From Chitinophaga sp. CF418 (GTDB lineage Bacteria > Bacteroidota > Bacteroidia > Chitinophagales > Chitinophagaceae): a stretch of DNA of 64,000 nucleotides. The position numbers and the translations under genes are program-made. Where the stretch lies: assembly GCF_900142925.1 (NCBI RefSeq), contig NZ_FRCN01000015.1, positions 1-64,000 on the forward strand. The letters are read 5' to 3'. Positions 23,828 to 31,883 of the stretch are shown piece after piece. The notes beneath the pieces are model-generated. The model saw only the letters and a list, made by a program, of their open reading frames with translations, searched no databases and was not told the origin of the DNA. The number at the start of each line of letters is the position of its first letter. The first letter of the stretch is position 1.

Positions 23828-24661
23828 ATGCAAATCGCTGAAATGTTCCAGCAGATCTTGGACAACCCGATACCCGCGTTGCTGATCGTCGGAAACCTGA
23901 TTATTATTGAAAGCCTGTTGTCGGTGGATAATGCGGCCGTATTGGCTACAATGGTAATGGACCTGCCAAAGGAACAACGTAACAAAGCGCTGAAGTACGG
24001 TATTATTGGTGCCTATGTATTCAGAGGTATTTGTTTACTATTCGCATCCCTACTCATTAAAGTTTGGTGGCTGAAACCAGTTGGTGGACTTTATCTCCTG
24101 TACCTGACCTATGATTATTTCAAAGGAAAAGCAGAAAAAGCAAAAGCAGAAAAAGCCGGTGTTGCAGAACAGGAAGCTGAGGAGATCGACAAGAGCAGCA
24201 ACTGGTTATATAAAGCAACCATTGGCTGGATGGGACAGTTCTGGGCTACTGTGGCACTGGTGGAACTGATGGACCTCGCGTTCTCTATTGACAATGTATT
24301 TGCAGCAGTTGCATTCAGCGATAATATCGTACTGATCTGGACCGGTGTATTTATCGGTATCCTGGCAATGCGTTTTGTAGCACAGGGCTTTGTAAGACTG
24401 ATGGAAAAATATCCTTTCCTGGAAACTGCAGCCTTCCTGGTGATTGGTGTATTGGGTATCAAGCTGATGTTGGCCATCTACGAGCACTTCTACCCTGAAA
24501 CTACAGCCGCTAAATTCCTGGAAAGCCATGAGGCAGACTGGGCTACTTCCATCATCACAGTGTCTATCTTCCTGATCCCGATCATCACCAGTGCACTGTT
24601 CAATTATCCCAAAAAGCATAAAGTCGAAGCGAAAGCTGAAGCAGAGGCAGAAGTGAAATAG
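23828..24661 (+). CDS. terC: TerC-family integral membrane protein
   Basis: 277 residues with about seven to eight membrane helices. It carries the family's two signature acid motifs, IIESLLSVDNAAVLATMV near residue 26 and VELMDLAFSIDNVFAAVAF near 150. The loop between the halves is Lys/Ala/Glu-rich, as is the C-terminal tail. TerC proteins are linked to metal (Mn) export and envelope stress, and act with TerD-type proteins at the membrane. It is the last gene of the Ter operon, 36 bases after the kinase, and is followed by a strong terminator. Confidence 0.95.
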   Translation: MQIAEMFQQILDNPIPALLIVGNLIIIESLLSVDNAAVLATMVMDLPKEQRNKALKYGIIGAYVFRGICLLFASLLIKVWWLKPVGGLYLLYLTYDYFKGKAEKAKAEKAGVAEQEAEEIDKSSNWLYKATIGWMGQFWATVALVELMDLAFSIDNVFAAVAFSDNIVLIWTGVFIGILAMRFVAQGFVRLMEKYPFLETAAFLVIGVLGIKLMLAIYEHFYPETTAAKFLESHEADWATSIITVSIFLIPIITSALFNYPKKHKVEAKAEAEAEVK

Positions 24662-24689
24662 ATGAATGTAGATCGTAACAATTACTTAT

Positions 24690-24721
24690 AAAAAAGGACC
24701 GGTTTATTGCCGGTCCTTTTT
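24690..24721. terminator. Terminator ending the Ter operon
   Basis: AAAAAGGACCGG pairs with CCGGTCCTTTTT across a 7-base loop. It is symmetric enough to serve the converging dioxygenase gene as well. Confidence 0.9.
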
Positions 24722-24749
24722 GCTTTCATAACAAGTGCTCACAAGTTAC

Positions 24750-25487
24750 TTAAGCAGAAATGTAGATGGTATGTGTCAGGTCATACCCTCCTGTGGTGCT
24801 ATTCGCTGTGACAGTTGCAAGTTCATTATCCAGTGAATCCATAATGATATTGTCCTGTGCATTGGTGATTGAATTCTGGCCATGTGCACTGTAAAGCGAT
24901 GTTTTATAAACAGCCGTATTGATTGCGTCTGGAAAGGCGATCTGCGTGGTCAGTTTCAATGAGCTGTCCACATAGATCTGCGCATGGATATGTGTTACGC
25001 GGCCGGTATACCAACCTGGGTAGATAGAAGTGAACTTTACCTGTCCGGCGCTGTCTGTATATTGCAGGCCACGGCAGAAGACCAGGGCTGTATTGTCCTG
25101 CGTGCCCAGATAACCGGTGTTGCTGTATCCTGAATAGTAACCGTCCTTATCACAATGCCAGATGTCCACACGTGCATTGCTCACTACCTTACAACTATCT
25201 TTCACATTGCGTACGGTGATAACAAGACTCAGCGGCAGGCCGGTTTTACCATCTGTAATATCCACACGTTGTATGGAAGACCCTCTGCTGCTATACAGCG
25301 GATACGGCCCGTCTGTTTCAGTATCAGATACGGTACAGGTTCCACCAGTTTCAGTATCAGTTCCTGTGGACGTGTCGGTATCTGTACCGGTTGTATTATC
25401 GTCTTTGCCGCATGCGTTAAGCATAGGTACGATGGAAGCCAGGCCCAGTATGCCCATCCCGTTCCTGAGAAAATCTTTTCTTTCCAT
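24750..25487 (-). CDS. Intradiol ring-cleavage dioxygenase-like lipoprotein
   Basis: 245 residues. The N-terminus has a hydrophobic segment ending LNAC (Cys26), a lipobox, then a Thr/Asp-rich linker. The rest is an intradiol dioxygenase fold (protocatechuate 3,4-dioxygenase beta type). The likely Fe(III) ligands are the Tyr in ETDGPYPLY, the Tyr in PGWYTGR and the two His in VTHIHAQI. Classical members open catechol rings in the cytoplasm; exported lipoprotein versions are common in Bacteroidota and their substrate is unclear. No aromatic-degradation genes adjoin it. It may act on surface aromatics or peptides. Confidence 0.85.
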   Translation of the reverse strand: MERKDFLRNGMGILGLASIVPMLNACGKDDNTTGTDTDTSTGTDTETGGTCTVSDTETDGPYPLYSSRGSSIQRVDITDGKTGLPLSLVITVRNVKDSCKVVSNARVDIWHCDKDGYYSGYSNTGYLGTQDNTALVFCRGLQYTDSAGQVKFTSIYPGWYTGRVTHIHAQIYVDSSLKLTTQIAFPDAINTAVYKTSLYSAHGQNSITNAQDNIIMDSLDNELATVTANSTTGGYDLTHTIYISA

Positions 25488-25598
25488 ATTGAGTTGGTTT
25501 GTTCACTGATATAACTGTATTACCAACACAAATATTTTTTAAATACGGGACATGGCCATAAGATTGCGGTCAAGCATCTATATGTTGCGGTGAATGGG

Positions 25599-26294
25599 CT
25601 AGCGCCGCCGGAACTGGCTGAAGAAAGCATCTTCATAACTGCTGCCTACAGGTATTTCACTACCACCTATCAGGATAGTTTTATTACGTACCTGTTCTAT
25701 GCGGTCCATGGCTACAATGTAGGAACGATGTACCCTGATGAATGACTGTGGGGGCAGTTTTTCCAGCAGCACTTTCATTGTCATTCTGACTATCAGCGGG
25801 GGCTGTTGATAGAGGTGTATTTTCAGGTAATCGTCGAGGCCTTCTACAAAGAGAATATCTGAGATCTGTACTCTTGTCAGGCCATAATCCACCCTGAATA
25901 TGAGCGGAGGTGGTGTGGTAGGATGCGACTGGTTGAATTGCCTCACGTGTTGCGCTTTTTGTACGGCCTGCAGGAAGCGCTCAAAGGTGAAAGGCTTCAG
26001 CAGGTAATCCACAGCATTGAGATTAAATCCCTCCACCGCATATTCGCTGTGAGCTGTTGTGAAGATCACCAGTGCCTGTTGCTGTATAGAACGGTACAAA
26101 TCAATACCACTTACAGAAGGCATATTGATATCGAGGAAAAGCAGGTCTACCGGATATTGGGTGATATACTTCAATGCATCTTCGGGCACATTGAATGTCT
26201 TCTGCAGCTGTATGAAATCCACTTTCGCACAGAAGTTCTGTATCAGCTTTAATGCCGGCAATTCATCATCTATTGCAATGGCTTGTAAGGTCAT
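25599..26294 (-). CDS. LytTR-family response regulator
   Basis: 231 residues. The receiver domain holds the acidic pair AIDDE near residue 10, the phosphoacceptor Asp55 in LLFLDINMPS and the Lys in YLLKPF. The C-terminal LytTR DNA-binding domain includes DILFVEGLDDYLKIHL and FIRVHRSYIVAMDRI. It overlaps its cognate histidine kinase by 4 bases (ATGA), so the pair is co-translated. Targets are not visible; the nearest candidates are the adjacent lipoprotein dioxygenase and the divergent M23 peptidase. Confidence 0.93.
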   Translation of the reverse strand: MTLQAIAIDDELPALKLIQNFCAKVDFIQLQKTFNVPEDALKYITQYPVDLLFLDINMPSVSGIDLYRSIQQQALVIFTTAHSEYAVEGFNLNAVDYLLKPFTFERFLQAVQKAQHVRQFNQSHPTTPPPLIFRVDYGLTRVQISDILFVEGLDDYLKIHLYQQPPLIVRMTMKVLLEKLPPQSFIRVHRSYIVAMDRIEQVRNKTILIGGSEIPVGSSYEDAFFSQFRRR

Positions 26295-27478
26295 GTTAAT
26301 TGCAATGAAAGAGATACTTCAAAATAATGTTCCTCATCCCGGATCAATAGTGTATGACTGCCGGGATATAATAACTGCAGGCGTTTGCGGGTATTTTCTA
26401 TTCCGAGCCCGCCTGTTGTTTCTGGTATTTCCTGCACAGTCACTTTATTGTTGAAGGCAGTAAAATGCAGCTGTTTTTCATCAATGTTTACTGTAATCCG
26501 AATATCCGTATTTTCGGCTGCATTCACACCATGCTTAAAGGCATTTTCTACAAAAGAAATCAGGATCAAAGGGGCGATCAGTTGCCCGGTAGCCTTGCCC
26601 GTCACTGTAAATGACAAAGGTACCGAATCTCCGAAACGCATTTTTTGCAGTTCAATATAATTACCGAGATAATCAATCTCCCTGGATAGTGGCACGAGAT
26701 GATTGCCGGCATCACTGATTACATAACGCATCATCTGCGACAGTTTGACGACCGCAGTGCCTGTCTGGTCCGACTTATCAATGGCGAGAGAGTAGATGGT
26801 ATTCAGAATATTAAACAGAAAGTGTGGATTGATCTGTGCTTTCAGGTAAGACAGCTCTGCATTCAGTTTCTCTTTTTCTGTCTGCCGCCAGCGGTAGTTT
26901 ATTTTCAGGATAAGGGAGAAAAAGAATACTGCGAGGAAAAGGAACATCTGGTGACTTACGTCCAGCAACAATGACCGGGATACCTGCTCATGTGGGCCCA
27001 GGCCATGAAATTTGTCGGGTGGAGGGAATGCGCGGTCTGCCGGCGGCGGAGATTCCTGTCCGTAAGGCGGGATACTGTCTGCCGGCGGCGGAGTCGGTGA
27101 CGGATTAAATTGTCTCGGCGGGCGATCTGAAGGCTGGGGCATCGGATTGTTGGCCGGCCATTCATATCCCGCGCGGGGAGGGCCACCCTGGAAACCGATC
27201 AGCAGATTAGGTACCAGCACTATCGTCACAAAGCATAAAGAAGCGATCAGCGAGAGACCGGCGTATTTGCGTTTGAAATAGTAATTAGGGATCAGCCAGA
27301 AATAATTGAAATAAAAGAACAGCAGCAATGCCAGGTAGGCAAGAAAATCTTTCAGGGCAGGAGGATATTTCCACAGATCAGACAGGTTACTGGCATCCGG
27401 GGAGAAAACGATCGGCAACGCCAGAAAAGTAACGCAACCGGCAATATGTATGAGCACCTGACTAAGTCTACCTTTCAT
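26291..27478 (-). CDS. LytS-like sensor histidine kinase with proline-rich loop
   Basis: 395 residues. About four membrane helices lie in the first 190 residues. Between the third and fourth is a long loop very rich in Pro and Asp (about 100-165), probably periplasmic. The cytoplasmic part carries the His_kinase motif LKAQINPHFLFNILNTIYSL and an ATPase domain with SFVENAFKHGV and GGLGIENTRKRLQLLY. Kinases of this class phosphorylate LytTR regulators, here the next gene. The proline-rich loop is unusual and could be the sensing or wall-contact part. Confidence 0.9.
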   Translation of the reverse strand: MKGRLSQVLIHIAGCVTFLALPIVFSPDASNLSDLWKYPPALKDFLAYLALLLFFYFNYFWLIPNYYFKRKYAGLSLIASLCFVTIVLVPNLLIGFQGGPPRAGYEWPANNPMPQPSDRPPRQFNPSPTPPPADSIPPYGQESPPPADRAFPPPDKFHGLGPHEQVSRSLLLDVSHQMFLFLAVFFFSLILKINYRWRQTEKEKLNAELSYLKAQINPHFLFNILNTIYSLAIDKSDQTGTAVVKLSQMMRYVISDAGNHLVPLSREIDYLGNYIELQKMRFGDSVPLSFTVTGKATGQLIAPLILISFVENAFKHGVNAAENTDIRITVNIDEKQLHFTAFNNKVTVQEIPETTGGLGIENTRKRLQLLYPGSHTLLIRDEEHYFEVSLSLQLT

Positions 27479-27529
27479 AATGGGCTGTTAAGGCACAAAA
27501 TTAGGATTTAGAGGATATTGATTTCCCCT

Positions 27530-27537
27530 TATTTTTG
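27530..27537 (+). promoter_or_regulatory. -7 promoter element (TATTTTTG) of the M23 peptidase gene
   Basis: TTTA at 27507-27510, 19 bases, then TATTTTTG, only 4 bases before the ATG at 27542. The transcript is therefore expected to be nearly leaderless, and the ATG at 27542 is preferred over the upstream frame at 27518. Confidence 0.5.
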
Positions 27538-27541
27538 CGTC

Positions 27542-29236
27542 ATGATAAAACGGATATTCGGGTTATGCATCTTATTACCTCAGCTGTTACACGCTCAGTT
27601 ACCGGAAAAGAACTATCCACAGGGATATTTCCGCAATCCGCTGGCTGTGCCTATCCAACTTGCGGGTAACTACGGAGAGCTTCGTCCCAACCATTTTCAC
27701 GCGGGCATAGACATTAAGACCCAACAGAAGGAAAATCTGCCTGTGTATGCAGCCGCAGATGGATATGTAAGCAGGATTGGCGTATCTCATACCGGTTATG
27801 GGAACGTGTTGTACATTACGCACCTTAATGGGTATACTACAGCCTATGGCCACCTGAATCGCTTTTTCCCTGCCCTGGAGCAGTATGTGAAGCAGCAGCA
27901 GTACGCTGCGGAGAGTTGGGCGACAGACCTGAAGATCCCGGCAGACAAATTCCCTGTAAAGAAAGGCGATTTTGTGGCATGGAGCGGTAATACCGGTGCT
28001 TCAGGCGGGCCACACGTGCATTTTGAGATCAGGGATACCCATACCGAGCATCCGCTGAACCCCATGCTTTTCGGTTTCGACATCCCCGATACCAAAGCCC
28101 CTGAGGTGTTCAGGATTGCCCTTTATGATATGGACAGGAGCATTTATGACCAGACACCTACCATACTGCCGGTAAAGAAGGTGAATGGTGAATATGTCCC
28201 TGCTACGCCATTGATCAGGGTAAAAAGCGCATCGGCCGGAATAGGGCTGAATGCGGTGGACCGTATGAGCAATGTGCCTAATAATTACGGTATCTATGAA
28301 GTGGTAATGTTTGATAGGGATGTGCCTAACAGCGGTTTCCAGATCGATAATATCGGTTTTGAAGAGTCTCGCTATATAAATGCACATACGGACTATAAAA
28401 TAAGAAAAGGCGGTGGCCCCTGGCTGCAACTGCTGTTTTCTGTGCCGGGCAATAAGCTGGAGATCTACAAGGATGTACAGGGAGATGGAACCATTGATCT
28501 GTCAGACGGTACGCCACATCCGGTAAAATTGCTGGTGAAGGATGCCTATGGTAATTCTTCCACTGTAAAATTCACCCTGCAGCAGAGTGGAGATGCACCG
28601 GAACCTACCAAATGCGCCAATACGATGTATGCGGAATCCCGCAATATCTTCGAGAATAACCAGGTGGAATTTTTCCTGGAGGAAAATTCACTGTACGACA
28701 GGATCTGCTTTAACTATGCTGAAATTCCGGCAGGAGAAAAGTCAAAGTCCGTGTCTTCCATTTTCCGCCTTCATACAGCATTGGTGCCATTGCATAGCAA
28801 TTTTACCCTGCATATAAAGCCTGACAGACCCATACCGGCTGCGCAACAGCATAAGGTAGTGATGGTACGTGAGGGGCTGGGAGAGACCATTGCTGGTACT
28901 ACACTGGAAAAGGGCTGGTATGTTGGGCAGTTCCGTGAGTTTGGCAATTTCCACCTGGAAGTGGATACTATCGCGCCTAAAATTGCTCTGCTGGGAGCGA
29001 AGAACGGAGCTAACCTGTCAAAGGCGGCGAAATTATCTTTCGCTATCAACGATGACAGCGGTATTAAAGCCTACCGGGCAGAGCTCGATGGCAAATGGCT
29101 GATGTTCGCCCGCAGAGGTAATGTTATCTCTTATACTTTTGACGAGCATTGCAAGCCGGGTAAACACAGCCTGCGCATGTTGGTGACAGATATTGCCGGT
29201 AACACCAAAGAACAGACGATCACATTTACGAGATAG
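27542..29236 (+). CDS. Secreted M23-family (LytM) metallopeptidase
   Basis: 564 residues from the ATG at 27542, giving a clean signal peptide (MIKRIFGLCILLPQLLHA). The catalytic LytM domain lies near the N-terminus: HFHAGIDIKT with zinc ligands His53 and Asp57, TTAYGHL and the final HVHFEIRDT. The remaining 370 residues contain beta-rich segments, ending with an Ig-like domain. All M23 zinc ligands are present, so it is probably an active cell-wall endopeptidase in the periplasm. It shares an operon with bcp (12-base gap). Confidence 0.93.
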   Translation: MIKRIFGLCILLPQLLHAQLPEKNYPQGYFRNPLAVPIQLAGNYGELRPNHFHAGIDIKTQQKENLPVYAAADGYVSRIGVSHTGYGNVLYITHLNGYTTAYGHLNRFFPALEQYVKQQQYAAESWATDLKIPADKFPVKKGDFVAWSGNTGASGGPHVHFEIRDTHTEHPLNPMLFGFDIPDTKAPEVFRIALYDMDRSIYDQTPTILPVKKVNGEYVPATPLIRVKSASAGIGLNAVDRMSNVPNNYGIYEVVMFDRDVPNSGFQIDNIGFEESRYINAHTDYKIRKGGGPWLQLLFSVPGNKLEIYKDVQGDGTIDLSDGTPHPVKLLVKDAYGNSSTVKFTLQQSGDAPEPTKCANTMYAESRNIFENNQVEFFLEENSLYDRICFNYAEIPAGEKSKSVSSIFRLHTALVPLHSNFTLHIKPDRPIPAAQQHKVVMVREGLGETIAGTTLEKGWYVGQFREFGNFHLEVDTIAPKIALLGAKNGANLSKAAKLSFAINDDSGIKAYRAELDGKWLMFARRGNVISYTFDEHCKPGKHSLRMLVTDIAGNTKEQTITFTR

Positions 29237-29248
29237 AGGAAAGAGAAT

Positions 29249-29710
29249 ATGACACATTTGAAAGAAGGAGATAAAGCGCCCGTTTTTAAGGGGATAGATC
29301 AGGAAGGTAAAGAGGTTTCGCTGGCCGATCTGAAGGGAAAGAAGGTGATACTATATTTTTATCCGAAGGATATGACGCCCGGTTGTACGAACCAGGCGTG
29401 TAACCTGAGGGACAACTATCATGTGTTGCTGAAGAAAGGGTATGCAGTAGTGGGCGTGAGTACAGACAGTGAAAAGCGACATAAGAAGTTTACGGAGAAA
29501 TATGATCTGCCTTTCCCTTTACTGGCAGATGAAGACCGTACCATTCATACGCAATATGGTGTATGGGGAGAGAAGAAGTTCATGGGGCGTATTTATGACG
29601 GTACACACCGTACTACTTTCCTCATCAATGAATCGGGTATGATAGACAAGATTATTGTGAAGCCGGATACCAAAAATCATACAGAAGAGATCCTGGAGAT
29701 CTGGAAATAA
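29249..29710 (+). CDS. bcp: Thioredoxin-dependent peroxiredoxin (Bcp/PrxQ)
   Basis: 153 residues. It reduces hydroperoxides using thioredoxin. The active site TPGCTNQAC has the peroxidatic Cys46 and the resolving Cys51 five residues later, the alpha-type Bcp pattern. LKGKKVILYFYPKDMTPG and the R-x-T-F-L-I segment near the C-terminus complete the fold. It is downstream of the M23 peptidase by 12 bases, and a strong terminator follows. Confidence 0.95.
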   Translation: MTHLKEGDKAPVFKGIDQEGKEVSLADLKGKKVILYFYPKDMTPGCTNQACNLRDNYHVLLKKGYAVVGVSTDSEKRHKKFTEKYDLPFPLLADEDRTIHTQYGVWGEKKFMGRIYDGTHRTTFLINESGMIDKIIVKPDTKNHTEEILEIWK

Positions 29711-29729
29711 TAAAGAGACTATTACCAAT

Positions 29730-29766
29730 AAAAAAATCCCTCCTGGTCGACAGGAGGGATTTTTTT
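29730..29766. terminator. Bidirectional terminator between bcp and gldJ
   Basis: The stem TCCCTCCTG/CAGGAGGGA is flanked by A and T runs and lies between the two converging stops. Confidence 0.92.
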
Positions 29767-29783
29767 ATGTGCTCTAATTAGCA

Positions 29784-31328
29784 CTATCTCTTTTGGCGTT
29801 GTTTCTTGAACAGCTGACCAGTTTTGAACTTGTTACCTTCAGGGCTACCCACACGGTCCATTGCGCAACGGAAACCTACAGTGTTGGTGGCCATATCTTC
29901 CTGCATGTAACGGCGTGCACCTGGAGATAGCCAGTAAGCGCGATCGTTCCAGCTACCACCTTTTACAACGTGAGATTTGTCGTTGATCAGAGAGGTAATG
30001 CCGTAACCGTATTCTACGTTAGAGAGGGAGTCACCATCGAGATAGTTGATAACATCACCTTTCTGGTAGTTAAGACGGTTAGCACTTTCTTCGTCGGTTA
30101 CATCACGCATTTTCAGGTGACCCAGGCTGTCCTTTTCAGGTTCGTTTTCGCCGTTCATATAAGTAGTCTGGAACTTGTTACCACGGAAGTAGTTGAAGTC
30201 ATCACCGTCGATCGGGTTCAGCGGACGGTAAACGTCCAGTACCCACTCGCTCACGTTACCTGACATGTTATAGATACCGAAAGTGTTCGGGAAGAAAGCA
30301 ATTACAGGACCAGGGATAGACGCACGGTCGTTCAGACCACCTGCCATACCCATGTTATCACCGGAACCACGTTTGAAGTTCGCCAGGAACTGACCCTGCC
30401 ATGCACCACGGCGGATGTCTCTCAGACCACTTGTGTTAGTTCCCCAGGAATAAACCTGTTTGTTCATGATCAACTCCTCACCACGTTTACCTTCTTTCTT
30501 GGAAGGGCCAGGGTTCTGACCGATGTAACCCAGTGCCGCATATTCCCATTCAGCTTCTGTTGGGAGGCGGTAGTTTGGTAACATTACACCATCTTCGAAT
30601 TGAGCAGTACGTGGAGAACCATCAGCGTTTCTGAACTGTGCCTTGGTACTCTTGGACATATTACCAGGGATACCTTCATAAAGGCCCGCAGTATATGACT
30701 TGGTATCGAAGGTGTTATCATCAGCCTGGTTCTTCATATCGTTTTTGGACAGCAACCCTTTGTCGATCAGCATCTTTTCGTTCACACGGTTGGAGCGCCA
30801 TTTACAATAGTCAACAGCCTGTTTCCAGTTCACACCTACTACCGGATAATCGTTGTAAGCAGGGTGACGGAAGTAATATTCTACCAGCGGTTCGTTGTAC
30901 GCCAGTTCGCTACGCCATACCAGGGTATCTGGTAAAGCTTTGCGGTATACGTCCGGGAAGGACTCGTCGTACATACGACGCAGCCAGTACAGATATTCAC
31001 GATAGTGAACGTTGGCAACTTCTGTTTCATCGATGTAGAATGAAGAAACAGTAATACGTCTTGGAATGTTATTCCAGTCGGCCATAACGTCCTGTTCTGT
31101 CGCTCCCATGGCGAAGGTACCGCCCTGCACGAAAACAAGACCCGGACCAGTCTGCTGGTCTTTACTTTTGGCCACACTGAAACCACCCATCTTAGGATCA
31201 TTGTAATTCCAGCCAGTAGCTGTGGATTTCTCCTTCTTTTTGCCGAAAGGGCCACCGTTTTTACAGGCAGACATCGACATAATTATACTGGCGCCTAAGA
31301 GCATTGAGACAGAGGTTAATCTATGCAT
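29784..31328 (-). CDS. gldJ: Gliding motility lipoprotein GldJ
   Basis: 514 residues. The signal peptide has a lipobox ending at Cys22 (MSMSAC). The mature protein has the formylglycine-generating-enzyme-like fold shared by GldJ and GldK: GPGLVFVQGGTFAMGATEQD, SSFYIDETEVANVHYREYLYW, HPAYNDYPVVGVNWKQAVDY, LPTEAEWEYAALG, NMSGNVSEWVLDVY and VKGGSWNDRAYWLSPGARRY. The early TGWNYNDPKMGGF segment is GldJ-like, not GldK-like. GldJ is an outer-membrane lipoprotein needed for gliding and T9SS function. It is divergent from porU-porV, an arrangement that fits the shared pathway. Confidence 0.9.
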   Translation of the reverse strand: MHRLTSVSMLLGASIIMSMSACKNGGPFGKKKEKSTATGWNYNDPKMGGFSVAKSKDQQTGPGLVFVQGGTFAMGATEQDVMADWNNIPRRITVSSFYIDETEVANVHYREYLYWLRRMYDESFPDVYRKALPDTLVWRSELAYNEPLVEYYFRHPAYNDYPVVGVNWKQAVDYCKWRSNRVNEKMLIDKGLLSKNDMKNQADDNTFDTKSYTAGLYEGIPGNMSKSTKAQFRNADGSPRTAQFEDGVMLPNYRLPTEAEWEYAALGYIGQNPGPSKKEGKRGEELIMNKQVYSWGTNTSGLRDIRRGAWQGQFLANFKRGSGDNMGMAGGLNDRASIPGPVIAFFPNTFGIYNMSGNVSEWVLDVYRPLNPIDGDDFNYFRGNKFQTTYMNGENEPEKDSLGHLKMRDVTDEESANRLNYQKGDVINYLDGDSLSNVEYGYGITSLINDKSHVVKGGSWNDRAYWLSPGARRYMQEDMATNTVGFRCAMDRVGSPEGNKFKTGQLFKKQRQKR

Positions 31329-31861
31329 GCGATTCAGCTTTTTTATTTGATGTTTATGGTAAACGCAAATGTAGTATAATTTATTTTATAGTAAAAATAA
31401 TTAATCTGTAAGCATTCACCGGTTATTAGAGTTTATCTTATTTAAAATCAGTGTTTTACGATTCAGAGGTCTGTCCGGACTACGTATTAAGTTTATCTTA
31501 ACTGTAATGACCGTCAGTGCTTTCTGGTGGCTGGTTGGCAGTAGCTGGCTTCTGGTTGATGACTCATAGATACATGGTATGGTTCTGTGTAAATATACTC
31601 TTACTTCCTTGCTTATTCCCTCTTAATTCCGACATACAGCATACTTTACTGACAACAGGAACAAAAATAGTCCTCCCGTCAATAAAACGCCGGATAATGG
31701 CTACTTATTATAGTGTTTGAAATAGTATGTCATAAAATGTCCCGCTGTCGTATATTCACATGTTATAAAAAACTGAAATACAATCCGAAGGGCAGATGCA
31801 GACATTTCGTGACAACAGCCGCAATGGTCGATTTCGCCCTATAAATATAGTTTATAATTGC
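31329..31861. other. Divergent gldJ-porU spacer
   Basis: AT-rich, over 500 bases, no convincing gene. A TACATTTG (CAAATGTA at 31366-31373) is a -7 candidate for gldJ. An 11-base direct repeat, AGTTTATCTTA, occurs near 31432 and 31490. A short plus-strand frame (31517-31720) shows no coding character. Confidence 0.45.
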
Positions 31862-31869
31862 TATGTTTG
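31862..31869 (+). promoter_or_regulatory. -7 promoter element (TATGTTTG) of porU
   Basis: A perfect TAnnTTTG that contains the earlier in-frame ATG (31863). If used, translation must begin at the next ATG (31884), which also gives the better signal peptide. Confidence 0.45.
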
Positions 31870-31883
31870 CGCAAATACCCGCT

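Noticed and set aside
14839..24661. The Ter locus as a recently acquired genomic island
   Set aside because: No integrase, insertion sequence, tRNA or flanking repeats were found, and its start and end resemble ordinary neighbouring spacers.
31517..31720. 67-codon frame in the gldJ-porU spacer
   Set aside because: It has hydrophobic but random composition and no start-site support; better read as spacer.
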